This document shows positions 54,949 to 63,392 of a DNA stretch of 64,000 nt, in pieces (position 1 is the stretch's first letter; each line of letters starts with the position of its first letter). This DNA comes from Paenibacillus sp. 481 (lineage in GTDB: Bacteria; Bacillota; Bacilli; Paenibacillales; Paenibacillaceae), in NCBI RefSeq assembly GCF_021223605.1, contig NZ_CP075175.1, forward strand, positions 3,042,001 to 3,106,000, written 5' to 3'. A program made the translations under genes and the position numbers. The notes beneath the pieces are model-generated. The model was not told the DNA's origin, searched no databases, and was given only the letters and a program-made list of their open reading frames with translations.

Positions 54949-55992
54949 ATGACACGAACCATGATGGGCTTAGTGAAGCAAGACCGTGTCTCTGGAGCTG
55001 TATATAAAGAAGTTCCTGTGCCGACATGCGGTCCGCACGACGTACTTGTGCGGGTGAAGACCTCATCCATATGCGGCACAGACGTTCATATATATAAGTG
55101 GGACGAATGGGCAGCGCGAACTGTCGTTACACCTAACGTATTTGGTCACGAATTTGCAGGGATCGTAGAAGCGATTGGCGAAGAAGTGACAAACGTAAAA
55201 GTAGGCGACTATGTATCAGCAGAAGGACATGTTGTGTGCGGAACGTGTAAGGCATGCCGTACGGGCAATGCTCATGTGTGTCCGAATACGAAAAGCTTCG
55301 GCATCACGATTCCAGGCTGCTTTGCTACCTATGCCGTCGTCAAGGCAAGCAACATCATTCATAATGATCCGAAGCTGCCGATCGAGATCGCATGTTTGCA
55401 AGATCCGTTGGGGAATGCTGTGCAAACGGTGTTGTCCGGTGATATTGTCGGCAAAAGCGTGGCCGTTATCGGCTGTGGGCCGATTGGTCTTATGGCGATT
55501 GCGGTGGCAAAAGCTTGCGGCAGCGGCACGGTTTACGCGATCGACATTAACCCGTATCGGCTTGCGATGGCGAAGACGATGGGCGCGGACGTTCTTATCG
55601 ATAACAGCGATAATTCAATGGTGCAGCAATTGAAAGCCCTTACACAAGGTGAGGGCATCGAAGTTGTACTTGAAATGTCCGGTCATCCAGGAGCGATTCG
55701 TGACGGATTTAAAGCGGCAGCGAATGCGGCGCGGGTGTCGTTGCTTGGTATACCGACACGTGAAGTGTCGTTTGACTTGGCGGAGGACATTATTTTTAAA
55801 GGATTGCGCGTTGAAGGCATTACGGGCAGACGTATGTATGATACGTGGTATCAGCTAAAAGGTTTACTAGAGAACGGACGCATCGACTTGTCGCCGCTCA
55901 TTACACATCAGTTTACGCTTGATCAATACGAAGAAGCATTCGACCTAATGGCGTCAGGGAACTGCGGCAAAATTGTGTTTATGCATGATTAA
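54949..55992 (+). CDS. tdh: L-threonine 3-dehydrogenase
   Basis: A 347-aa zinc MDR dehydrogenase oxidising threonine to 2-amino-3-ketobutyrate. Catalytic zinc ligands Cys42 (SSICGTDVHIY) and His67-Glu68 (FGHEFAG); structural zinc cysteines 97, 100, 103 and 111 (VVCGTCKACRTGNAHVC); NAD motif VIGCGPIGLMAIAVAKACG. VEGITGRRMYDTWYQ is a Tdh hallmark. It is 24 bp upstream of kbl, the next enzyme. Confidence 0.95.
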   Translation: MTRTMMGLVKQDRVSGAVYKEVPVPTCGPHDVLVRVKTSSICGTDVHIYKWDEWAARTVVTPNVFGHEFAGIVEAIGEEVTNVKVGDYVSAEGHVVCGTCKACRTGNAHVCPNTKSFGITIPGCFATYAVVKASNIIHNDPKLPIEIACLQDPLGNAVQTVLSGDIVGKSVAVIGCGPIGLMAIAVAKACGSGTVYAIDINPYRLAMAKTMGADVLIDNSDNSMVQQLKALTQGEGIEVVLEMSGHPGAIRDGFKAAANAARVSLLGIPTREVSFDLAEDIIFKGLRVEGITGRRMYDTWYQLKGLLENGRIDLSPLITHQFTLDQYEEAFDLMASGNCGKIVFMHD

Positions 55993-56016
55993 GATAAATG
56001 TGGAGGTGTTTCGAAT

Positions 56017-57192
56017 ATGGCAGATTTAAATTATCTTCAAGCCCAAATCGATCAATTGAAAGCAGCAGGCCGCTACCGGCCGCTAACGGTGTGGGAAGGT
56101 GGTTCTGACCGTTGGATGGACTGGCAAGGACGTCGTGTACTGCAAATGTCCTCGAACAACTACTTAGGGTTGACGCAGCATCCGAAGCTGAAGGCGGCGG
56201 CAATTGCTGCAACGGAGAAGTACGGTGTCGGAGCGGGCTCTGTGCGCACGATCGCAGGTACACTCGACATTCACGACGAGTTGGAGCGTCGGTTGGCGGA
56301 GTTTAAAGGCGTGGAAGCGACACTCGTATTCCAATCCGGCTTCACAACGAATCAAGGCGTGCTCGCCTCCATTCTCGGGCCAGACGATGTCGTGATCAGC
56401 GACGAGTTGAACCATGCGAGCATTATCGACGGTATTCGACTGACGAAAACGAATAAGCGCATTTACGGGCATAAAGATATGGATCAGCTTGAAGCAACGC
56501 TGCGCGAAAGCAGCCAGTTCCGTCAACGGCTTATCGTGACGGACGGTGTGTTCAGCATGGACGGCGATATTGCGCCGCTACCGCACATTGTCGAGCTGGC
56601 AGAGCGCTATGATGCGCTCGTCTACGTGGACGACGCGCACGCAAGCGGTGTGCTTGGTAAGCATGGCAAAGGTTCGACCGACCATTTCGGCTTACATGGT
56701 CGTGTGCACATTCAAGTCGGCACCTTGTCGAAGGCGATCGGTGCCGTCGGTGGCTACGTCGCCAGCTCACATGTGCTGAAAGATTATTTAACGCATCAAG
56801 CGCGCTCCTTCTTGTTCAGCACGTCTTTGCCGCCATCTGTCGCTGCTACGTGCTTAGCAGCCATTGACGTGCTGCAAACCGAGCCAGAGCTGACTGAGCG
56901 TCTGTGGACGAACGCGAATGGCTTCCGCGCGGAGCTTCAGAAGCTAGGCTTCGATACCGGCGTAAGCGAAACGCCGATTATTCCGATTATTGTCGGCGAG
57001 CCAGCGCGTGCGATGGACTTTTCAAGCCGTTTGCTTGAGGAAGGCGTATTTGCGCAAGGTATCGTCTATCCAACCGTTGCGATGGACAAAGGGCGTGTTC
57101 GCTTGATCGTAACGGCCCAGCATACACGCGAGGACTTAGACTTCGCACTTGCAGCGCTGACGAAGGTCGGAAAAGAATTTGGCTTAATCTAA
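56017..57192 (+). CDS. kbl: Glycine C-acetyltransferase (2-amino-3-ketobutyrate CoA ligase)
   Basis: A 391-aa PLP enzyme of the alpha-oxoamine synthase family that splits 2-amino-3-ketobutyrate with CoA into glycine and acetyl-CoA. Motifs: SSNNYLGLTQHP, GSVRTIAGTLDIHDELE, SDELNHASIIDGIRL, VTDGVFSMDGDIAPL, VDDAHASGVLG and PLP-Lys QVGTLSKAIGAVGGYV. Its pairing with tdh sets the call, though it could also act as a BioF-like enzyme. GGAGGTGTTTCGAAT precedes the ATG. Confidence 0.93.
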   Translation: MADLNYLQAQIDQLKAAGRYRPLTVWEGGSDRWMDWQGRRVLQMSSNNYLGLTQHPKLKAAAIAATEKYGVGAGSVRTIAGTLDIHDELERRLAEFKGVEATLVFQSGFTTNQGVLASILGPDDVVISDELNHASIIDGIRLTKTNKRIYGHKDMDQLEATLRESSQFRQRLIVTDGVFSMDGDIAPLPHIVELAERYDALVYVDDAHASGVLGKHGKGSTDHFGLHGRVHIQVGTLSKAIGAVGGYVASSHVLKDYLTHQARSFLFSTSLPPSVAATCLAAIDVLQTEPELTERLWTNANGFRAELQKLGFDTGVSETPIIPIIVGEPARAMDFSSRLLEEGVFAQGIVYPTVAMDKGRVRLIVTAQHTREDLDFALAALTKVGKEFGLI

Positions 57193-57215
57193 TTGATATT
57201 CAACCACATTTATCC

Positions 57216-57252
57216 AACACGCTCCGTCTCGATTCACGTGGAGCGTGTTTTT
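57216..57252 (+). terminator. Intrinsic terminator after kbl
   Basis: AACACGCTCC (57216-57225) pairs with GGAGCGTGTT (57240-57249), followed by T residues. Confidence 0.85.
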
Positions 57253-57372
57253 TGCCGCTCGTGTGGCTCTATTTTTTACTGCTCACATACTATTATTTAT
57301 AGTAAGCTCCTTGAATTTCGGAGAATGGCCCTCTATGATATTGGTATTCCAATACAAGAGTGAGGGAACACC

Positions 57373-57756
57373 ATGATCCAAGAATTAAACCGATTTATGA
57401 AACAGTATGAAGATGCAACAAACTCACATTGTTTTGACAATGTTGCAGAGCTCATCACGCAGGGGGCAGTATACATATTTTCGGACGGAACCTACTGTGG
57501 GATGGATGCTATTCGAGCTGTCTTCAATCGGAATTGGGACACCATTAAGGAGGAAACGTACCGCATTGAAAATGTGCAATGGGTCTCCTTAGCAGAGGAT
57601 ACTGCAGTGTGCGTATATGAATTTCATTGGCAGGGCTATGAGCAAGGCGTATTCAAACAAGGTGGAGGACGAGGAACGAATGCACTTGTACGTAAAGATT
57701 GGCGTTGGTACATTTTACACGAACATTTAAGTGCTCACCCTGAACCGTCTGTTTAG
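57373..57756 (+). CDS. SnoaL/NTF2-like protein
   Basis: A 127-aa protein of the NTF2-like (DUF4440/SnoaL) fold: MKQYEDATNSHCFDNVAELI, FSDGTYCGMDAIRAVFNRNW, AVCVYEFHWQGY and ALVRKDWRWYILHEHLS. Members bind or transform small molecules or serve as stress-related proteins; no catalytic pair can be assigned. GAGTGAGGGAACACC precedes the ATG. Confidence 0.8.
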   Translation: MIQELNRFMKQYEDATNSHCFDNVAELITQGAVYIFSDGTYCGMDAIRAVFNRNWDTIKEETYRIENVQWVSLAEDTAVCVYEFHWQGYEQGVFKQGGGRGTNALVRKDWRWYILHEHLSAHPEPSV

Positions 57757-57891
57757 CCTATTAGCCACGCCATCATTAGCACGGGTCAACCGTAATCTAA
57801 CTTACATAGCGGGTGCATTCTAACTCGTTGCAGCTTATCAAAGTAAAGCCTTGGTTGCAACTTGCCTATCTGAAGCACCCGCATGATTTAC

Positions 57892-58596
57892 TTATTTTTT
57901 CTGAAACAAAGCCGTCCACATAAACGATTCACCGAACAGGGCGTGGGGCTGCTCTATCTTCTTCATTTTCCGCAGCTCAATGATCTTAAATGAATTGAAA
58001 ATTGCCTTTATACTTTGTTCAGTATAGCCTAATCCACCCTGCAAACTACGCAAGCGATACACTTCCCAATCGCTGATTTCCGACCCCATATCTCCACGGG
58101 CGAAGCAGACCAACCCGAAGTAGCCAGAAGGTGTTAACGCTTTATGGAGTAATTCGAGATAACGAATTCGACGATGCGGCAATAGATGATGAAAACATCC
58201 GCAATCATATACAAAATCATAACTCTCAACTTCAATATCCAGTTCAAAAATGTTTTTGCACATCAAGTTTACGTTGTTCACGTTTTGCTCTTTAATGCGC
58301 TCTACTCCCCAGTTGATCGCGGTTTGTGAAATATCAACGCCGTCGACGACAGCTCCTTGCTCCGCCATATAAATCGCGTTTCGGCCTGCTCCACATCCAA
58401 GTTCAAGCACCTTTTTCGGCTGTAGATGATACGTTTGCACATAGTGCACCAGATTTTCATCAGGAGCGTTCACGAAAAATGGAATCGGTTTTTCCCGATT
58501 TTGATAAAATTCATCCCACCATGGGCGGTCCTCTCTAAACAAGGAATCAAGCATTTCCATGACATCTTCGACGTTGCAGATCGTTTGATTTGACAT
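57892..58596 (-). CDS. SAM-dependent class I methyltransferase
   Basis: A 234-aa methyltransferase. Motif I VLELGCGAGRNAIYMAEQG, then VVDGVDISQTAINWGVERI and YDFVYDCGCFHHLLPHRR. The N-terminal PWWDEFYQNREKPIPFF block is seen in small-molecule methyltransferases of the TehB-like type. ATG 58596 follows AAGGGGG; GTG 58602 is too close to it. It lies 35 bp after the winged-helix/GyrB-like gene, so the two form an operon. Confidence 0.85.
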   Translation of the reverse strand: MSNQTICNVEDVMEMLDSLFREDRPWWDEFYQNREKPIPFFVNAPDENLVHYVQTYHLQPKKVLELGCGAGRNAIYMAEQGAVVDGVDISQTAINWGVERIKEQNVNNVNLMCKNIFELDIEVESYDFVYDCGCFHHLLPHRRIRYLELLHKALTPSGYFGLVCFARGDMGSEISDWEVYRLRSLQGGLGYTEQSIKAIFNSFKIIELRKMKKIEQPHALFGESFMWTALFQKK

Positions 58597-58631
58597 GTAC
58601 ACGTGCCCCCTTAATCGGAAAAATGATGAGT

Positions 58632-59765
58632 TTAATGTTGGACTGTAATCGTAAGCTCGGGATAACTCGCTGCGAGTTGTGCGGCCTTCTCTTCTAAAAT
58701 ATCGCGCTTGAATTCGGTGCTGAACAGCTCCGGATTTGGCTTAAACGTCACACTTGTTCCGGATTCATTCGTTAAGCCCACAGTCATGAGTCCGGTTTCT
58801 GGAACACCGTATTTATACGTCTGGCGGTAAATACGCCCATCTCGTCGTATTTCAATAGTAAGTCGATACGATAGGGCGTTAACGACGGCAATACTGATCC
58901 CTTTTTCTGCGCCATGAGCCATGTACGGTGCGTCAGCTTCAAATCTACGTATATCGGTCAAAATGGACTGAACCGCAGGCTCATTCGTATGCGGCAGCAC
59001 CTGTGTTGGAATGCCTCTTCCGTTATCCGATACCGTTACGCTGCCATCGTCATGCAGAAATAGACCGACTGCGCTGCTGTGTCCAGCACGATGTTCGAGC
59101 ACCACATTCTCGACGACTGCCCATAGCAAGAGGTGCGGATCATGGTTTTCCTCAGCAGCTCCCAGATAAGTGGCTACTTGCTGTCTAGCCTCTGCCATGT
59201 CCATATATTTGCTCGTATCCAACAAATCGGATACAGCAGCAAGCAGTACTAGCAGTGGAAACGTCCGGTGGTTAGGAACCGTGTAACGTCCACCTTGCTG
59301 CACGATTAAATCGCTGCTTAGCAGCGCCTTGAGGTGGTGGTACAATTGGCCGGTCGTACCCATATTTAATTGCTCGACCAGTTCAGCTCCTGTCAGCGCT
59401 TGGCCTAGGAGTGCTCTTAGGATGTCTAGTCGTTGCTTATGTGCCAACGCTGTCAGCACTTTAGACACTTTTTCACTATTTAATCCTAGTAAATCGTCTG
59501 TGTTTCGCTTCTGTGGCAGCCAACGGAATGGCTGCCCCTGAACTTCATATTGGCCGGAATAAAAGACAGCACGGACGGCTTCGTCAACCTTGAAATCCTG
59601 CTCGACTTTTATTTCGTGTCCGCTGTTCGTGTCACAATTGTACGCGGATGCTGTCGATGCGGAAGTTGTCGCTTCACTATTTAGTTGCTGCACGAGTCGA
59701 AAAAGCTCGGCTACTTGTTGCTTTAGTAGTTGAACGTCAGTACTTAAGCTTTGATTGTTGGACAT
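58632..59765 (-). CDS. Winged-helix protein with GyrB-type ATP-binding domain
   Basis: A 377-aa fusion. Residues 8-30 are a probable coiled coil. Residues 98-165 are an ArsR-like winged helix (LTALAHKQRLDILRALLGQA, GQLYHHLKALLSSDLIVQQG). Residues 207-377 match the GyrB/ParE N-terminal ATPase: N-box Asn220 in AVVENVVLEHRAGH, Asp247 in VTVSDNGRGIP, GISIAVVNALSYRLTIEI, RRDGRIYRQTYKYGVPE and GTSVTFKPNPELF. The usual catalytic Glu four residues before Asn220 is Ala216, and the glycine-rich lid is degenerate (AHGAEKGIS). No topoisomerase domains follow. It may be an ATP-sensing regulator; target unknown. Confidence 0.82.
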   Translation of the reverse strand: MSNNQSLSTDVQLLKQQVAELFRLVQQLNSEATTSASTASAYNCDTNSGHEIKVEQDFKVDEAVRAVFYSGQYEVQGQPFRWLPQKRNTDDLLGLNSEKVSKVLTALAHKQRLDILRALLGQALTGAELVEQLNMGTTGQLYHHLKALLSSDLIVQQGGRYTVPNHRTFPLLVLLAAVSDLLDTSKYMDMAEARQQVATYLGAAEENHDPHLLLWAVVENVVLEHRAGHSSAVGLFLHDDGSVTVSDNGRGIPTQVLPHTNEPAVQSILTDIRRFEADAPYMAHGAEKGISIAVVNALSYRLTIEIRRDGRIYRQTYKYGVPETGLMTVGLTNESGTSVTFKPNPELFSTEFKRDILEEKAAQLAASYPELTITVQH

Positions 59766-59798
59766 TTAAACAGATCGCCACCTTTGACATGTTTTACG

Positions 59799-59860
59799 CA
59801 AATACGGAAATACATGAATACCCGAATATTTGAATACGTTAATACGTAATTACGTAATAT
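59799..59860 (+). repeat. Degenerate AATAC repeat
   Basis: About seven 8-9-bp units related to GAATACGT lie upstream of the winged-helix gene (in its promoter region) and before the Gfo/Idh promoter. Confidence 0.65.
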
Positions 59861-60039
59861 TTAACTTTCATCCGAATTATAGGTCATAATTTCCTTATTG
59901 TAAATAGTGGAAATCTAACTTTGTACATTCTTTTTCGAGAAGAATAGCCTCTTGATTGAGGTGAGAAAAATTTGGGTAATATCAATTTATTTGCACCCAA
60001 TAAATTTAATATAAATCATTTAATCTTCCTTAAAATGAG

Positions 60040-60221
60040 TTGACGGCCTTTTGAATGACGTAATATAATGGGCGTAACACAAGTAAAAGAAAATATTTCC
60101 ATAATAAACATGCTTATAATACATACTATTTGAATCTTACTCGTATTAATTTGGCCCCAAACACAAACGCCTACTTCTTTCCTAACACATAACACTCCAA
60201 TTTATTTTGTAAGCGCTTCAC
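60040..60221 (+). promoter_or_regulatory. Promoter and cre-like site of the sugar ABC operon
   Basis: TTGACG (60040-60045), 18 bp, TATAAT (60064-60069) is a near-consensus sigma-A promoter giving a leader of about 200 nt. TGTAAGCGCTTCA (60208-60220) resembles a CcpA/LacI-family operator (one base short of the 14-bp cre consensus), positioned as a downstream roadblock. Confidence 0.55.
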
Positions 60222-60281
60222 CGTCTGCGGTCAGCAACTACCTTTTAAACTATACAAACGAATAGAGAGGGGAAATGAACG

Positions 60282-61442
60282 ATGAATCAAGTCCGAATGG
60301 CTATGATTGGCGCACGTGGAAGAGGGGGGATCGCGAAGTATTGGCATAAGCCAGGTGGGCGATCAATCGTTGTCGGAGCGGCTGACATTTACCCTGATAA
60401 ACTGCAAGCATTTCAGCAAGAAGTGAATCCAGATGCTTTTGTGACGACCGATTATCGGGAACTGTTGGAGCGTGACGACATTGATGCGATTGCTGTCACA
60501 TCACCTGATTTCTGTCATGAAGAGCATGCTGTGGCGGCACTGCGTGCAGGTAAGCACGTATTTTGCGAGAAGCCGTTGGCGATTACGGTCGAAGGTTGCG
60601 ACAACATTTTGCGTGCATGGCAAGAGTCGGGCAAACATCTGATGGTTGGATTCAACATGCGTTACATGAACATGTATCGAACGATGAAGGAAATCGTAGA
60701 TTCTGGTGTGATTGGCGAAATAAAAGCAGTCTGGGTACGTCATTTCGTAGGCTGGGGCGGATACTTTTATTTTCATGATTGGCACGCGAATGCCAACAAT
60801 TCGACAGGGCTGCTGTTGCAAAAAGGGTCGCACGACATCGACATCATCCATTGGATTACGGGGCGATACGCCACGAAAGTGTCGGCGTTTGGCGGACTGG
60901 ACTTCTATGGCGGCACGAAGTCGAACGATTTGACTTGTCCGGCATGTGACGAGCGCGCAACGTGTACGGAGGCGAGTCCACGACATCTTATCGAGTGCGC
61001 CTTCCGCGAAGAAGTAAACGTAGAGGACAACAATATGGTCATTATGGAGCTGGAGGGAGGAATTAAAGCTTCCTACTTGCAGTGCCATTTTACACCGGAC
61101 TATCAGCGGAACTACACGTTTATCGGCACAGAAGGCAGACTTGAAAATAACGAGCTCGAGAACAAGGTTTACGTCTGGACGCGTCGCTCGAATAGTGCGC
61201 GAGAACTGTCGGATCGCGTCTACCACGTGAAGGAGTCTGAAGGCTCGCACAGCGGTGCTGATCCGAATATTTGCAATGATTTTATTGCTATGATTTTAGA
61301 TGGAAAAGCTCCAGTCGCTACGCCGTTAGCAGGACGAATGAGTGTCGCGGTAGGTTGTGCGGCTACCCACTCCATTCGTACAGGGGGCGGAGTGGTGCAA
61401 GTATCGCCAATACCTGATTTTGCTTCGCTTTCGAAAGTGTAA
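60282..61442 (+). CDS. Gfo/Idh/MocA-family oxidoreductase
   Basis: A 386-aa NAD(P)-dependent sugar dehydrogenase-like protein. N-terminal Rossmann MIGARGRGGIAKYWHKPGG, then VTSPDFCHEEHAVAALRAGK and the family motif HVFCEKPLAITVEGCD. The C-terminal half has LLLQKGSHDIDIIHWITGR with the conserved Asp-His pair. A four-cysteine cluster (LTCPACDERATCTEA plus LIECAF) may bind metal. First gene of an operon with a sugar ABC transporter, so it probably processes the imported sugar. Confidence 0.9.
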   Translation: MNQVRMAMIGARGRGGIAKYWHKPGGRSIVVGAADIYPDKLQAFQQEVNPDAFVTTDYRELLERDDIDAIAVTSPDFCHEEHAVAALRAGKHVFCEKPLAITVEGCDNILRAWQESGKHLMVGFNMRYMNMYRTMKEIVDSGVIGEIKAVWVRHFVGWGGYFYFHDWHANANNSTGLLLQKGSHDIDIIHWITGRYATKVSAFGGLDFYGGTKSNDLTCPACDERATCTEASPRHLIECAFREEVNVEDNNMVIMELEGGIKASYLQCHFTPDYQRNYTFIGTEGRLENNELENKVYVWTRRSNSARELSDRVYHVKESEGSHSGADPNICNDFIAMILDGKAPVATPLAGRMSVAVGCAATHSIRTGGGVVQVSPIPDFASLSKV

Positions 61443-61513
61443 ATACGGTGTGAACCGAGCAATTCGTTTAACACCATGTAGCCGGTTATTTTACGGGGAG
61501 GAGCGTACGGATC

Positions 61514-62437
61514 ATGACCACAATGAGCAAAAAAGGTAGCGTTTGGCGTTCCATCAAAAAGAATTGGCAATTGTATATGTTAATTTCCCCCGTCCTTTTG
61601 TATTTTATCGTCTTTCATTATTTGCCGATGTACGGCGTGCAAATTGCCTTTAAGGATTTTATGGCCAATAAGGGCATATGGGACAGCCCTTGGGTTGGAT
61701 TCAAGCACTTTGCCCGGTTCTTTGATAGCTATTTCTTCGAAAGACTTATGATCAACACCTTAACGATCAGCTTCTACACGCTGCTTTTAAGCTTTCCCAT
61801 CCCAATCTTGCTTGCCCTAATGGTGAACGAAGTCCAATCAACTCGTTTTAAAAAAATCGTACAAACCGTTACCTACGCCCCTCATTTTCTATCTATCGTC
61901 GTCGTTGTCGGCATGATGTTTATTTTTCTTCATCCCAGTACAGGTATCGTCAATCATATGATCGTTTTCTTTGGTGGAGAGCCGATTCGATTCATGACTG
62001 ACCCAAACTGGTTCAAAACGCTCTACGTTTTTTCGGACGTATGGCAGACGACGGGGTGGAGCTCCATCATTTATTTGGCCGCGTTGTCAGGCGTCGATCA
62101 TCAGTTGCATGAAGCGGCAACGATGGATGGAGCTAACAAGATGCAGCGCATTTGGTACATTAATTTACCTAGTATTGCCCCGACAATTATCATTTTGCTC
62201 ATTCTCAACTTAGGCAGCGTTATGGCAGTTGGCTTTGAAAAGATTTTTCTGATGCAAAATTCACTCAACATGGCAAGCTCGGACGTCATTTCCACTTACG
62301 TCTATCGCGCGGGGATTCTTGATGCCCAATATAGCTTTTCGGCGGCTATCGGTTTGTTCAATTCTGTTGTCAACTTTGCGTTGCTTATTGTTGTGAACTA
62401 CGTTGCACGTCGCGTAAACCAAACGAGCCTATGGTAA
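61514..62437 (+). CDS. Sugar ABC transporter permease (LplB-type)
   Basis: A 307-aa inner-membrane permease with six helices, starting LYMLISPVLLYFIVFHYLPM. The EAA motif is EAATMDGANKMQRIWYINLP. GMQIAFKDF-like MYGVQIAFKDF is typical of the LplB/YtcP carbohydrate family of Paenibacillus. GGGGAGGAG lies upstream of ATG 61514. Confidence 0.92.
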   Translation: MTTMSKKGSVWRSIKKNWQLYMLISPVLLYFIVFHYLPMYGVQIAFKDFMANKGIWDSPWVGFKHFARFFDSYFFERLMINTLTISFYTLLLSFPIPILLALMVNEVQSTRFKKIVQTVTYAPHFLSIVVVVGMMFIFLHPSTGIVNHMIVFFGGEPIRFMTDPNWFKTLYVFSDVWQTTGWSSIIYLAALSGVDHQLHEAATMDGANKMQRIWYINLPSIAPTIIILLILNLGSVMAVGFEKIFLMQNSLNMASSDVISTYVYRAGILDAQYSFSAAIGLFNSVVNFALLIVVNYVARRVNQTSLW

Positions 62438-62450
62438 AGGAGTGCTGCGC

Positions 62451-63335
62451 ATGCTCGATCAATCTTGGGGAGATCGTCTATTTAACGCGGTTAATATCGC
62501 GATGCTAACTATCATTACACTTATCGTCCTATACCCGCTCGTATTCGTGCTTAGCGCCTCCATCAGCAATCCAGAGGCGGTATTGAACGGGGCGGTGTGG
62601 CTGTGGCCGCAAGATATTAACTTTGACGCCTATTTCAAAATTTTTAATAACAAAGATATCCTGATCGGATATGGCAACACCATTCTGTACACCGTGTTAG
62701 GCACTGCAATTAACGTGGTTATGACGATTTGCGCTGCGTATCCACTCGCACGCAAAGATTTGTTCGGACGGAATGCCATCACCCTACTCATCGTGTTTAC
62801 GATGTTTTTTAGCGGGGGGCTAATTCCAACGTATTTAATCATTAAACAGCTAGGCATGCTGGACTCGATTTGGGTCATGATTATCCCGAACGCGGTGGCG
62901 GTGTGGAACATTATCATTATGCGTACCTTTTTTCAGCAGTCCATTCCGCCTGAACTGGAAGAGGCTGCGATGATCGATGGTAGCAGCCATATGCAAACGC
63001 TCCTCCGAATCGTACTTCCGTTGTCGCTGCCGATTATCGCGGTGATGGTCTTGTTCTACGCGGTTAGTCATTGGAATTCGTACTTCAACGCACTCATTTA
63101 TTTAGACAGCAGGGAGCTGTTTCCACTCCAACTTGTCCTGCGCGAAATCGTTATTCAAAGTGATGCGGGTGATCTCGTGAAGCTGCAAAGTGAATCGGCA
63201 GCACGGATGAAAATGACCGTTGAGGGTTTGAAGTATGCCGTACTCGTTGTCGCGAATTTACCTGTGTTGCTGTTGTATCCTTTTTTGCAGCGTTATTTTG
63301 TGAAAGGCATGATGATTGGGGCATTAAAAGGGTAG
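62451..63335 (+). CDS. Sugar ABC transporter permease (LplC/YtcP-type)
   Basis: A 294-aa permease with six helices. Motifs: IITLIVLYPLVFVLSASISN, GGLIPTYLIIKQLGM, the EAA loop EEAAMIDGSSHMQTLLRIVLP and the C-terminal PVLLLYPFLQRYFVKGMMIG. ATG 62451 follows AAAGGAG by 8 bases; the GTG at 62442 overlaps that site. Partner of the preceding permease. Confidence 0.92.
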   Translation: MLDQSWGDRLFNAVNIAMLTIITLIVLYPLVFVLSASISNPEAVLNGAVWLWPQDINFDAYFKIFNNKDILIGYGNTILYTVLGTAINVVMTICAAYPLARKDLFGRNAITLLIVFTMFFSGGLIPTYLIIKQLGMLDSIWVMIIPNAVAVWNIIIMRTFFQQSIPPELEEAAMIDGSSHMQTLLRIVLPLSLPIIAVMVLFYAVSHWNSYFNALIYLDSRELFPLQLVLREIVIQSDAGDLVKLQSESAARMKMTVEGLKYAVLVVANLPVLLLYPFLQRYFVKGMMIGALKG

Positions 63336-63392
63336 CAGCGAGTTAGGTGGTAAGTCGTCCTTAAAATACTAGGTGAAAAGCGAGGGGTAATC

